17,385 nucleotides of DNA from Thermomicrobiales bacterium (GTDB taxonomy: Bacteria > Chloroflexota > Chloroflexia > Thermomicrobiales > UBA6265): the NCBI GenBank assembly GCA_025928535.1, contig JAICJJ010000007.1:1-17385 (forward strand), written 5' to 3'. The notes under the pieces were generated by a model, which was not told the DNA's origin, ran no database searches, and saw nothing but the letters and a program-made list of their open reading frames with translations. The translations under genes were made by a program, and so were the position numbers. Shown piece by piece: positions 1 through 7,461 of the stretch. Position 1 is the stretch's first letter; each line of letters starts with the position of its first letter.

Positions 1-3000
1 GGTAGCGGCCCGAGGCGGCCAGATCGGCTTGCCATTGCCTCGCTTCGTCAGGCGATTTCCCACCGTAGGTCGTGGCCAGATCGGCGATCGCCTGCCGGAC
101 CGCCGGCTCCATCTTGCCGCCGTCGCCGCAGACGTAGACGATGCCTCCAGCCTCGATCAGCGACCAGACCGTTTCGCCACTGGCGCGAATCAGGTCCTGG
201 ACGTAGGTCTTTTCGCCGCCGTCGGGACGGGAAAACGCTGTGAAGAGCGCCACGATGCCGTTGCGGGCGTAGGCTTCGAGCTCGTCGCGATAGATGTAAT
301 CGTGGTCCGGGTTGCGGCAACCGAAAAAGAGTATCGCCGGCCCCAGCGTTTCGCCGCCGGCCGCCAGCACGGCGCGCTCCTGCAGAAAGCCGCGAAAGGG
401 CGCCAGGCCAGTGCCGGGGCCGATCATCACGATCGGCGTTTTCGGATCGGCCGGCGGCCGGAACGCGATGTTCGGAGACCGGACGTAGCCGTCGATGACG
501 CTCGCGGCCGGATGACGCGCCAGATAGCCGGACGCCGTTCCTCGATTGACGCCGTCGCCGGAGCGCGCCGGGCCTTCGACGACCGCCACGGTCAGTGCGC
601 ACGCTTCCGGCGCCATCGCGGGCGAGGACGAGATCGAGTAGTACCGAACGCGGAGAGGATGGAGCATTTCGAGGTAGCGGTCGAAACTCAGATCGACGGA
701 CGGGAACCGTTCGAGCAGGTCGAGCACGGCAACCCGTTTGGCGAGGATTTCATCGGCGTAGCGGGGGTCTTTCGCGAACGATTGCAGGGCGGCCCGTTCG
801 ATCGGATCGCTCGCCGCCTCGGCCAACGTTTCGACTTGGGCGCGGCTCGCGACCTCTTGCAGATCGAGATAGCGGCTGAGCAGATCGACGACCGCCACCG
901 GCTGATCGAGTGGCAAAAGCGGCGTGCCGGCGCCGTTGCGGCGGATGCGGACGAACGCGTCGCCCGCGAAGCCGAACCGCGTCAACGCGCGCGTCAGGAT
1001 ATCGACGCCGTTGCGCGGAATGACGCCGAGGTGATCGCCGGCGCCATAGGTCGTTCCTTTGGGCAAGACGACTTCGATGTGGCGGGTTGAACGGTCGGAA
1101 TCGCGCTGCAACTCGCGGTTGACGAGGATCGTCAGCGGCTGCACCGCTTCGCTGAGGAAGGGGTTGGCCGGGGCGCTGACCCGCTCGACCGCGTAGAGCG
1201 GCTGTTGCTCGCGCGTCATTTGCGCCGGATCGAGGCCGGCGGCGACGGCCAACGGCTCCCACAGGTTCGCTATCCAGTCGGCGGCCTGATCGGCGAAATC
1301 GCCGGCGGCGTCGCCTTCGCCGCGCGGGACAATCCGCGCCGCGCCGTGCGCCGCGAGGCCGTCGTCGATCAGACGGGGGATCGCCTGATACGTCGCCGTC
1401 CATTCGTGGTTGCCGCAGCCGAAGACGGCGTAATTGACGCCGGCCAGGGCGTCGGCGGCCAAATCCGGACTTTGCAGCCAATCGCAAAACGCGCGCGCGT
1501 TGTCGGGCGGCGTGCCGTTGTAGGACGCGGTCACGATCACCAGCGGACCATCGGTCGGCAATTGGCCGACCCGGTCGTCGAGCGGCGCGACCTGGGGGGC
1601 GAATCCGCGGCCGGCGGCGCCGTTGGCGATCCGGTAGGCCAGGTCTTCGGCCGAACCGAGATTCGAGCCGAAGAGCACGAGCAGCGGCGCTCCATGGCCG
1701 TCGGCCGAAATGGGCGCCGCGGCCGGTTGCGGCGCCGAGGGAACGAAGGTCGCCGGCGCCGCGCCGACGCCGATTTCATTCCGGCCGGGCCGGGGAACGA
1801 GCGCGAGGCGTAGCCCTTCCGGCTTGATCGTCAGGGTTTGCCGAATATGCAACTGGTAGTTTTCAGCGTCGATGAATTCGAAACGATGGAGCAGCATGCC
1901 GAGCACGAGCGTCGCTTCCTGCAAGGCGAATTGGCGGCCGATGCAGGCGCGTTGACCCGTTCCGAACGGTTTGTAGGCATTGGCGGGGCGCTCCTTTTCG
2001 ACGTCCGGCGCGAAATTGTCGGGGTTGAAGACATCGGCGTCTGGCCCCCAGACGCTCGGGTCGCGGTGGAGGAGCGGGGTGATGACCCGGATCACGTCGG
2101 TCGGCTCGATCGCCCAGGTCCCGGCGAGGGTGTCGGGCACGAGCGGCCGGCGCGCGAAGCCGGGCGCGGTCGGCCAGAGCCGCAGCGTTTCCTTCAGCAC
2201 CTGCCCGACGTAGGTCAGCGCCCGGACCTGCTCGTACGTCGGCAGCACCGTCCCGTCGCCGAAGACGCGGTCCACCTCGTCGCGCGCCCGGGCGGCGATG
2301 TCGGGATGTTTGCTCAGGAAGTAGAGGGCGAACGACAGCAGACCACTCGTCGTTTCGTGGCCGGCGCCGAGAAACGTGTTGATCTCGTAGCGGATCGTCT
2401 CGTCGTCGAGTCGTTCGCCGGTGACCTTGTCGACCCCGGTCAGCATGAATTGCAGGAGGTCGCGCTTGTCGTCGTCGGCGGCGCCCAGCGCCTTGCGCGC
2501 GGCGATGAGCTCATCGACGAAATCGTTCATCTCCGCGAGGTATCGGGCCAATTCGGGATCGTCCGGAAATGCGGTCGCGCCGGAGGTCAGCAATTTGGTG
2601 GCGAGGTCGAGGGTGTAGACCATGCCCTGGACGTACGGATGGAGGTCGGTGCGGTAGAACGAATTGAAGCGATAGCCGAAACCGCAGAGACCGATCGTGT
2701 CGAGGGTCAGCCGGGTCATGTCGGCCGGCACGTCGACGAGGTCGCCGGGGTTGAGCCGCGCCCATTTCAGCGCCAGTTGGCTGGCGAGGTCGAGCATTTC
2801 CGGGTGGTAGGCCGCCATCGCCTGCTGGCTGAACGCCGGCAGCAGGATGCGATGCGCCTTGCCCCAGTTCGGCTCGTCGGTGTAGGCCGTGAAGAGGCCG
2901 TCGCCGGCGAACGCCCGCAGCGCCTGGAGGCCGGTCGACAGCGCCTTGTCGAAGCGACGGTCGTCCGAGACTTCATCGACGTAGGGAAAGCCCCAGATGA

Positions 3001-3163
3001 CGATCGTCCGCTGCGGCTGTCCCGGCAACTGGAAAATCGGCCCGGACGCGGCGCCCAGGTTCATCACTTGCTCGAGCGGCGAGCGACCTTGCATCGCCGC
3101 CATGTCGGCCGGCGACGGCATCTTGGGCATCGGAAAGGGCGTGGTCGGTCGGGAATCGGACAT
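1..3163 (-). CDS. Self-sufficient cytochrome P450/NADPH-P450 reductase fusion (CYP102/P450-BM3 type), C-terminus cut by window edge
   Basis: Cytosolic fatty-acid-type monooxygenase in which one chain carries the heme, FMN and FAD/NADPH domains. The reading frame is open from the ATG at 3163 to the window edge (1054 residues). It ends in DLAASGRY, matching the EEKGRY stretch shortly before the end of P450-BM3 (1049 aa), so about eight residues are missing. P450 domain, about 1-470: I-helix AGHETTSG with Thr271, ETLRLWPTAP, and heme loop FGTGQRACIG with the ligand Cys407. Flavodoxin domain from about 489 (LLVLFGSNLGSAED; IVTASYNGTPPDNA). FAD domain: STRHIEV near 690 and RYYSISSSP near 841. NADPH domain: GPGTGLAPFRGF near 915, FFGC and VCGDGGKM. 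The BM3 Phe87 counterpart is kept (Phe91 in GDGLFT), but the Arg47 and Tyr51 counterparts are Gln49 and Thr53. A GAGG ribosome binding site lies at 3171-3174. The gene is 102 bp downstream of the transporter gene and may share its transcript. Confidence 0.95.
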   Translation of the reverse strand, partial: MSDSRPTTPFPMPKMPSPADMAAMQGRSPLEQVMNLGAASGPIFQLPGQPQRTIVIWGFPYVDEVSDDRRFDKALSTGLQALRAFAGDGLFTAYTDEPNWGKAHRILLPAFSQQAMAAYHPEMLDLASQLALKWARLNPGDLVDVPADMTRLTLDTIGLCGFGYRFNSFYRTDLHPYVQGMVYTLDLATKLLTSGATAFPDDPELARYLAEMNDFVDELIAARKALGAADDDKRDLLQFMLTGVDKVTGERLDDETIRYEINTFLGAGHETTSGLLSFALYFLSKHPDIAARARDEVDRVFGDGTVLPTYEQVRALTYVGQVLKETLRLWPTAPGFARRPLVPDTLAGTWAIEPTDVIRVITPLLHRDPSVWGPDADVFNPDNFAPDVEKERPANAYKPFGTGQRACIGRQFALQEATLVLGMLLHRFEFIDAENYQLHIRQTLTIKPEGLRLALVPRPGRNEIGVGAAPATFVPSAPQPAAAPISADGHGAPLLVLFGSNLGSAEDLAYRIANGAAGRGFAPQVAPLDDRVGQLPTDGPLVIVTASYNGTPPDNARAFCDWLQSPDLAADALAGVNYAVFGCGNHEWTATYQAIPRLIDDGLAAHGAARIVPRGEGDAAGDFADQAADWIANLWEPLAVAAGLDPAQMTREQQPLYAVERVSAPANPFLSEAVQPLTILVNRELQRDSDRSTRHIEVVLPKGTTYGAGDHLGVIPRNGVDILTRALTRFGFAGDAFVRIRRNGAGTPLLPLDQPVAVVDLLSRYLDLQEVASRAQVETLAEAASDPIERAALQSFAKDPRYADEILAKRVAVLDLLERFPSVDLSFDRYLEMLHPLRVRYYSISSSPAMAPEACALTVAVVEGPARSGDGVNRGTASGYLARHPAASVIDGYVRSPNIAFRPPADPKTPIVMIGPGTGLAPFRGFLQERAVLAAGGETLGPAILFFGCRNPDHDYIYRDELEAYARNGIVALFTAFSRPDGGEKTYVQDLIRASGETVWSLIEAGGIVYVCGDGGKMEPAVRQAIADLATTYGGKSPDEARQWQADLAASGRY

Positions 3164-3265
3164 GGCGTCGCCTCGTCAATTCGTGAACTCGCGACTGCAT
3201 GGCGGCGATAAACCGTGCGCGCATGATGGCACAGCGGCCGGCGCCATCGAAGGTCTTCTCGCCGG

Positions 3266-4129
3266 TCAGCGATGGGCGATCGTCAGGAGGCAGACGCCCG
3301 CGACGGTCGCGAGCGCCCCGGCCGTCTGGCGGCGACTGAGCGGCCGGTGACGTACGACGACCGACAACCCGGTCGTCACGAGCACGTAGGAGTTGGCGAG
3401 CGTGGCCGCGATCGACACCGGCAGGTCGGCGAGACCGAGAAAATAGGCGACCCCGCCGAGGCCGATCATCAGGCCGATCCCGCCTGCGGCAAGCGCCGAC
3501 GCTCCGATTTGCAGCCCCTCGCCGCGGACCCCGACCGCGCCGAATCCGACCGCGGCCATGCCGAACGCCGTCAGCGCATTCAGTTGCAGCGGCGAAAGGT
3601 GGCTGAGCGCGGGCTTTTCGAGAAAGGCGCTGATTCCCGCCAACGCGATATACCCGACGAGGGGCCAGATCGCGGAGCCCGTGTGCTGGCGTTTCTCGCG
3701 GTTCCCCTTGGATCGTTGCTGCCAGGAGAGCGCGATTACGCCGGCGATCGTCAGGAACAGGCCCGCGGCGACGGCCCAGTCGAGCGCATCCCCGAGGAAG
3801 ACGATGCCGAGCAGCGCGGTGACCGCGACGTAGCCGTTGGCGATCGAGGCCGCCAGCCAGGCTTGGGTTCGCGACAAGGCGAGGCAATAGCAGATCGACG
3901 CCGCGCCGGCGATGCCGCCGATGCCGACGCCCGCGAGCGTCGGCGCGAAGGATGACGGCGCTCCGTTCCCGGCGACGACGAGCGCCGCGACCGCGACGAC
4001 GAGCGCGCCGAAGCGGAGCGCCGCGCCGAGGCGAAAGGGATCCAGTCGTCTGGCGACCGGCTCCTCCAGAAACGAGGCGACTCCGACGAGCACGACGTAA
4101 GCGCCGATGAACGCCAGCGCCGTCAGCAT
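3266..4129 (-). CDS. EamA/DMT-family transporter
   Basis: Inner-membrane transporter of the drug/metabolite superfamily, 287 aa, close to the family's usual ~300. It is almost entirely hydrophobic and shows the expected internal duplication. The first half is about residues 1-135 (ends VAAGLFLTIAGVIALSW). A short charged cytoplasmic linker rich in Arg, Lys and Gln follows near 137-153. The second half is about 154-287 (ends AGALATVAGVCLLTI). Each half is consistent with five membrane helices. The ATG at 4129 is preceded by GGGAGG about 8 nt upstream, which supports this start. Substrate cannot be read from the sequence; family members export amino acids, metabolites or drugs. It lies upstream of the P450 gene on the same strand with a 102-bp gap, so export of a P450 product or co-expression is possible but unproven. 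Confidence 0.88.
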   Translation of the reverse strand: MLTALAFIGAYVVLVGVASFLEEPVARRLDPFRLGAALRFGALVVAVAALVVAGNGAPSSFAPTLAGVGIGGIAGAASICYCLALSRTQAWLAASIANGYVAVTALLGIVFLGDALDWAVAAGLFLTIAGVIALSWQQRSKGNREKRQHTGSAIWPLVGYIALAGISAFLEKPALSHLSPLQLNALTAFGMAAVGFGAVGVRGEGLQIGASALAAGGIGLMIGLGGVAYFLGLADLPVSIAATLANSYVLVTTGLSVVVRHRPLSRRQTAGALATVAGVCLLTIAHR

Positions 4130-4289
4130 CGCTCCCGCCTCCCTCGACCGAATCGTAGCGAATTGAATCGCAGGAGCGGCGCCGACGCGTTCGCGAGGGC
4201 AATTGGATCACACGGTAAGATGCGACCGGCGTCGGCTCGGCTCGCGCTGATCCGTTGCCTTTGTCGCCAACGCTTCAGGAGCAACCGAC

Positions 4290-4592
4290 ATGTATGTGAT
4301 TCAGAACCGAATCGACGTTCCGGCGGTGGCCGCCGCCGAGTTCGAACGGGGATTCGTCGCGAACATGCGCAAGACGTTGCCCGGCGTGCCAGGTTTGCGC
4401 CGGAGCGCGCTGTTGCGGCCGACGAAAGACGGCCAGCCGTATGTCGCGACGATGGAGTTCGATTCGCCGGACGATTTCATGGCCTGGATGCGGTCGGACG
4501 CCTTCCGCGCGGCCCACGCCAATGCCCAGGCACCGGGCCAGCACGCGCCGTCGGCCGAGTCGTTCACGGTGGTGGAAGAAGTCGCGCCCTGA
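4290..4592 (+). CDS. Antibiotic-biosynthesis-monooxygenase (ABM) domain protein, IsdG/HmoA-type heme monooxygenase
   Basis: Small 100-aa cytosolic ferredoxin-like-fold protein. The start MYVIQNRIDV and the block FMAWMRSDAFRAAHANA match the IsdG/IsdI family, whose S. aureus members have DWLKSDxFKAAH here. The family catalytic triad Asn-Trp-His falls at Asn6, Trp66 and His76, the same positions as in IsdI. This favours heme degradation with iron release over generic ABM chemistry such as quinone oxidation. The ATG at 4290 has AGGAG at 4277-4281, 8 nt upstream. The gene is transcribed away from the EamA/P450 pair across a 160-bp gap that holds a TAAGAT -10-like hexamer but no good -35. It converges on the 73-aa gene with 36 bp between stops. 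Homologues with this triad but other substrates exist, so the reaction is inferred. Confidence 0.85.
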   Translation: MYVIQNRIDVPAVAAAEFERGFVANMRKTLPGVPGLRRSALLRPTKDGQPYVATMEFDSPDDFMAWMRSDAFRAAHANAQAPGQHAPSAESFTVVEEVAP

Positions 4593-4628
4593 GCGGGAAG
4601 CGCGATCAGCGATGTCGATCCTGAAACC

Positions 4629-4850
4629 TCACTCGAAGGCTTCCGACCGTCGACGCTCCGCTTGCGCCCACGCATCAACCGCCCGCGCCAGTTCCGTCTC
4701 GCCCCGCGCGACGATCAGGTCATCGCCGCGACACCACCGTTCGGCTTGGCCGGATGGGTCTGTTTCCGTGCCGCATGGCTCCCAGCCGTCATGCGCCAGC
4801 CATGTCCAGAGCCGATCGACGTCCGGCCAGCCATCCTGTGGTGGTTGCAT
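4629..4850 (-). CDS. Small hypothetical protein downstream of the tRNA genes
   Basis: A 73-aa acidic, Trp-rich, soluble protein with no recognised family. It holds DRLWTWLAHDGWEPCG, then an ERWCRGDDLIVARG stretch and a charged helix-like C-terminus (AVDAWAQAERRRSEAF). A longer frame opens further upstream inside the tRNA-Gly gene. The ATG at 4850 is chosen because it has AAGGAG at 4855-4860, although the 4-nt spacing is short, and because it avoids tRNA sequence. Composition is not the Arg-rich pattern of shadow frames in this window. It begins 45 nt after tRNA-Gly on the same strand and may be transcribed from the tRNA promoter. Function unknown. Confidence 0.6.
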   Translation of the reverse strand: MQPPQDGWPDVDRLWTWLAHDGWEPCGTETDPSGQAERWCRGDDLIVARGETELARAVDAWAQAERRRSEAFE

Positions 4851-4895
4851 GGCGCTCCTTGCGGCGCGGGCGAATTGATGGCGGCGCAATCGTGG

Positions 4896-4968
4896 AGCGG
4901 GAGACGGGACTCGAACCCGCGACAACCTGCTTGGAAGGCAGGCACTCTACCAACTGAGTTACTCCCGC
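4896..4968 (-). tRNA. tRNA-Gly(TCC)
   Basis: A complete 73-nt cloverleaf on the minus strand. The acceptor GCGGGAG pairs with CTCCCGC, and the D arm contains AGTTGGTA. The anticodon stem CCTGC/GCAGG encloses the loop CTTCCAA, giving anticodon TCC. The T arm is GCGGG-TTCGAGT-CCCGT, and the discriminator is T. The genomic CCA follows directly at 4893-4895, so the 3' end is encoded. Confidence 0.97.
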
Positions 4969-5030
4969 GTCGTCATGCAGTCTACGGCTCCGACGCTCGC
5001 TCCAGCAAGCGCACGGACCTCGGGTCGAGG

Positions 5031-5103
5031 TCGGGGTGAGAGGATTCGAACCTCCGACCTCAGCGTCCCAAACGCCGCGCGCTGCCAGCTGCGCCACACC
5101 CCG
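5031..5103 (-). tRNA. tRNA-Pro(TGG)
   Basis: A complete 73-nt cloverleaf on the minus strand. The acceptor CGGGGTG pairs with CACCCCG, and the anticodon stem CGGCG/CGCTG has one G-T pair. The loop TTTGGGA gives anticodon TGG. The T arm is GGAGG-TTCGAAT-CCTCT, and the discriminator is A. The next three bases read CCT rather than CCA, so CCA must be added by a nucleotidyltransferase, unlike the neighbouring tRNA-Gly. It is the first gene after a strong promoter and lies 62 nt ahead of tRNA-Gly. Confidence 0.97.
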
Positions 5104-5121
5104 CCGGATTGCCTCGCCGCG

Positions 5122-5151
5122 AGTATAGGGAGGTCCGCTCCGGAGCGTCAA
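5122..5151 (-). promoter_or_regulatory. Sigma70-type promoter of the tRNA-Pro/tRNA-Gly unit
   Basis: On the minus strand a -35 box TTGACG (5146-5151) and a -10 box TATACT (5122-5127) are separated by 18 nt. The predicted start near 5115 gives a leader of about 12 nt before tRNA-Pro. The spacer carries a 10-bp palindrome GCTCCGGAGC (5137-5146). The promoter starts only 19 bp after the stop of the upstream DUF2298 gene, with no evident terminator between. Confidence 0.8.
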
Positions 5152-5169
5152 TCGCGAGCGCGCCGCCGG

Positions 5170-7461
5170 TCATCCTCCGGTCGCACGGCGATAGACGCGC
5201 ACCTCGCCCGATTGGAAGGCGAGATCCCAGCCGGGGCCAGGGTAATCGCGGGCATCCATGCCGGGATACGGTCCAGCCATGCCGCAAACGTTTTGCCAGT
5301 TTCCATGCTCGTAGATGCCGTCATAGAGCAGCGTCACGCCGTAGCGGTCGATCAGCGGGCTTCGCGGGTCGGAGAACATGGACGCCACGTCGCGCTGGCG
5401 GACAGGAATCTGATCGATCAGCGCCGGCTGGCCGCCGCGCCATTGCCGTTCGTGGTTGTCCCAGCCGATGACGTCCGGCACGCCGGTGTACGCCGCCGCG
5501 CGGTTGAACGGCAATTCGCCGTTTGGTTGATACGAGCAACCCGCCGCTTCGAGCACGACGTCGTTGGGGCGCGCGTTCGCCCGCAGCCAGCGAAGCGCGG
5601 CGAGTTCGTCCGGATGCTGATCCGCCAGGTAGCCGAGGCCATCGACGCCTTGCCAATCGGTGAAGCCGTTCGTCCATTGCCACGACGCGAGGGCGGGATA
5701 GACCGACCCGGCGACGATCGCCAGCGCGGTCGCTCCCGCGAGCGCGACGCGCCAGACTCGACCGCCAATGCGCTGCCAGAGGCAGACCACCGTCAGCGCC
5801 ATGGCGAAGGCGAACAGCGTCCAGACCTGATAATAGACCTTGAAAAGGGTGTTCATCCGGTCGTCGAAAACGTCGCGGATATAGAACAACTCGACGACTC
5901 CCGAAAGGAAGAATCCGATCGCGAACAAGCCGGTCGCGAAAGTCGCGGGCGACGGTTCGTGGTCGACCAACAAGCGATCGATCGCCAGGACAAGCGGCAC
6001 GCCGACGAGCACCAGGACGGGAGCCGACAGGCCGATGGCGAGGATGCCGATCACAAGGGCCGGGAACAGCAACACGGGACCGTTCAGCCGGCGAGCGAGC
6101 GCGGGTCGTTGCGATTCGCTGACGATCAGGGCAAGCGCAAATACATATGGCGCGCCGAAGATCGTCAAATATTCGCCGATCGACGTTCGCTCGCCCGTCC
6201 AGACGCCGATCGTGCCGGCCAGCCGCGAAAGGATCGGCATCGCGGTCAGCGGCGAAGCCGCGCCGCCGCCCGTGGGCGGCACGAACGTCAGGATGAATGG
6301 CAACCAGACGACGATGGCCGCGGCGACGACGACCGCGCCGGCCTTCGCCATGCAGCGCGCACATGAACCGAAGCCGACGACCACGGCCCCGAGCGCGACG
6401 AGGAGGTAGGTCGGGAAATCCCAACTGTTGAGGGCGTAGAGCGAACCGATCGCCGCGCCGGAGATCGCCAATCGCCCGAGGTCGGCGCCGTCGAGGGTAG
6501 GCGGCCGGGCCAACCCGCGCAGACCAAGCGCGAGCGCAAGGGCGAGCGACGCGACCACGAACGGCAATGCCATCAAATGAGGATGGAGATCCCCAAGCAA
6601 CAAACTGAAAAAGGGGAATTCGTTGATCGTTTCGACTGACGGACTGACGCAGTCGTTGTTGACGCGCGGCCCGTCGCAGACGATGCGGCTCGATCGCCAG
6701 CCGATGCCGACCTGCTTGTCCCACCACCAGGCGTGAATCGTTTGCGATGGCGTCTGAGCCAACTGAAGCGGCGCGTAGAGATTGCCAGCGATGACGAGAC
6801 CGAACGCCGCGAGCAGAGCCGCGGCGAGCGCGACGTTGCGTGACCACTGCGCCCGAACCGCGTCGAACGCGACGCCGCCGGCGCCGACCAGCGTCATGCT
6901 GAAGATCGTGGCGATGGCGAGGTTGAAGGCGAACGACGAGGGCACGCCGGCGAGTCGGCCGACGCTGCCAAACAAGACATATCCCATGTAGTAGTAATTG
7001 ATCGGCTGACCGCTAAACCACGGATCCGGCGGCGGCATCGTCGTCGTCCGTTCGCCGCTCGAGAGAAACGCGATGTCCATCGGCTTTTCGGTCGCGACCA
7101 GATTTGGCGTGTACCCATGCAGCCAGACTAGGGCGATGAACGCCAGTGCCGCGCAGCCCTCGACGATCAGCAGGGAACGGAGCCAACCGCGATCGATCGC
7201 TCCCGTCCGGAGAGCCACGGCCCAACCGGCGACCGCGCCGACTCCAATCACGGCCCAGAGGATCGCGGCGGAGTAGGGGACTAAGCGAAGCGAAGCCGGC
7301 AGCCACGCCAGCGTGACGACGCCGAGCAGCGCCAGCGGCCGGGCGACGGATGCGCCGCGGTCTGCCAGTCGCGGCAGCAGCCAGCGGACGAGCGGCGCCC
7401 AGCCCCATGTCACGGCCAGCAGCACGCCGTACCAGCGAAGCGATGCTTCGAGCCAGGTCAC
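5170..7461 (-). CDS. Stand-alone DUF2298 (Chlor_Arch_YYY) polytopic membrane protein
   Basis: A 763-aa integral membrane protein with many hydrophobic segments and a soluble C-terminal portion from about residue 600. It carries the DUF2298 landmarks: TEKPMD near 124, DPWFSGQPINYYYMG with Asn155 and Tyr156-158, EFPFFSLLLGDLHPHLMALP, NSWDFPTY, and VELFYIRD followed by DRMNTLFKVYYQVW. The tail has VIGWDNHERQWRG and a YRRA end. It starts with GTG at 7461, overlapping the TGA of the upstream gene as GTGA, with GGAG about 10 nt upstream. This indicates an operon with translational coupling. Family members occur in Chloroflexota and archaea beside or fused to PMT-like glycosyltransferases; their reaction is not established. 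A role in surface glycan or protein glycosylation is inferred from the partner gene. It is homologous to the C-terminal half of that partner. Confidence 0.92.
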   Translation of the reverse strand: MTWLEASLRWYGVLLAVTWGWAPLVRWLLPRLADRGASVARPLALLGVVTLAWLPASLRLVPYSAAILWAVIGVGAVAGWAVALRTGAIDRGWLRSLLIVEGCAALAFIALVWLHGYTPNLVATEKPMDIAFLSSGERTTTMPPPDPWFSGQPINYYYMGYVLFGSVGRLAGVPSSFAFNLAIATIFSMTLVGAGGVAFDAVRAQWSRNVALAAALLAAFGLVIAGNLYAPLQLAQTPSQTIHAWWWDKQVGIGWRSSRIVCDGPRVNNDCVSPSVETINEFPFFSLLLGDLHPHLMALPFVVASLALALALGLRGLARPPTLDGADLGRLAISGAAIGSLYALNSWDFPTYLLVALGAVVVGFGSCARCMAKAGAVVVAAAIVVWLPFILTFVPPTGGGAASPLTAMPILSRLAGTIGVWTGERTSIGEYLTIFGAPYVFALALIVSESQRPALARRLNGPVLLFPALVIGILAIGLSAPVLVLVGVPLVLAIDRLLVDHEPSPATFATGLFAIGFFLSGVVELFYIRDVFDDRMNTLFKVYYQVWTLFAFAMALTVVCLWQRIGGRVWRVALAGATALAIVAGSVYPALASWQWTNGFTDWQGVDGLGYLADQHPDELAALRWLRANARPNDVVLEAAGCSYQPNGELPFNRAAAYTGVPDVIGWDNHERQWRGGQPALIDQIPVRQRDVASMFSDPRSPLIDRYGVTLLYDGIYEHGNWQNVCGMAGPYPGMDARDYPGPGWDLAFQSGEVRVYRRATGG

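Noticed and set aside
1838..3211. 457-codon plus-strand frame opposite the P450 gene
   Set aside because: Arg/Gly/Val-rich antisense shadow of the CYP102 homologue, which has every expected motif in its own frame.
2973..4211. 412-codon minus-strand frame overlapping the transporter
   Set aside because: Arg-rich frame-shifted shadow of the EamA gene.
4789..5151. 120-codon minus-strand frame across both tRNA genes
   Set aside because: Its GVAQLAA...GGSNPLTP and GVTQLVE...GSSPVSRS segments are typical false translations of tRNA genes.
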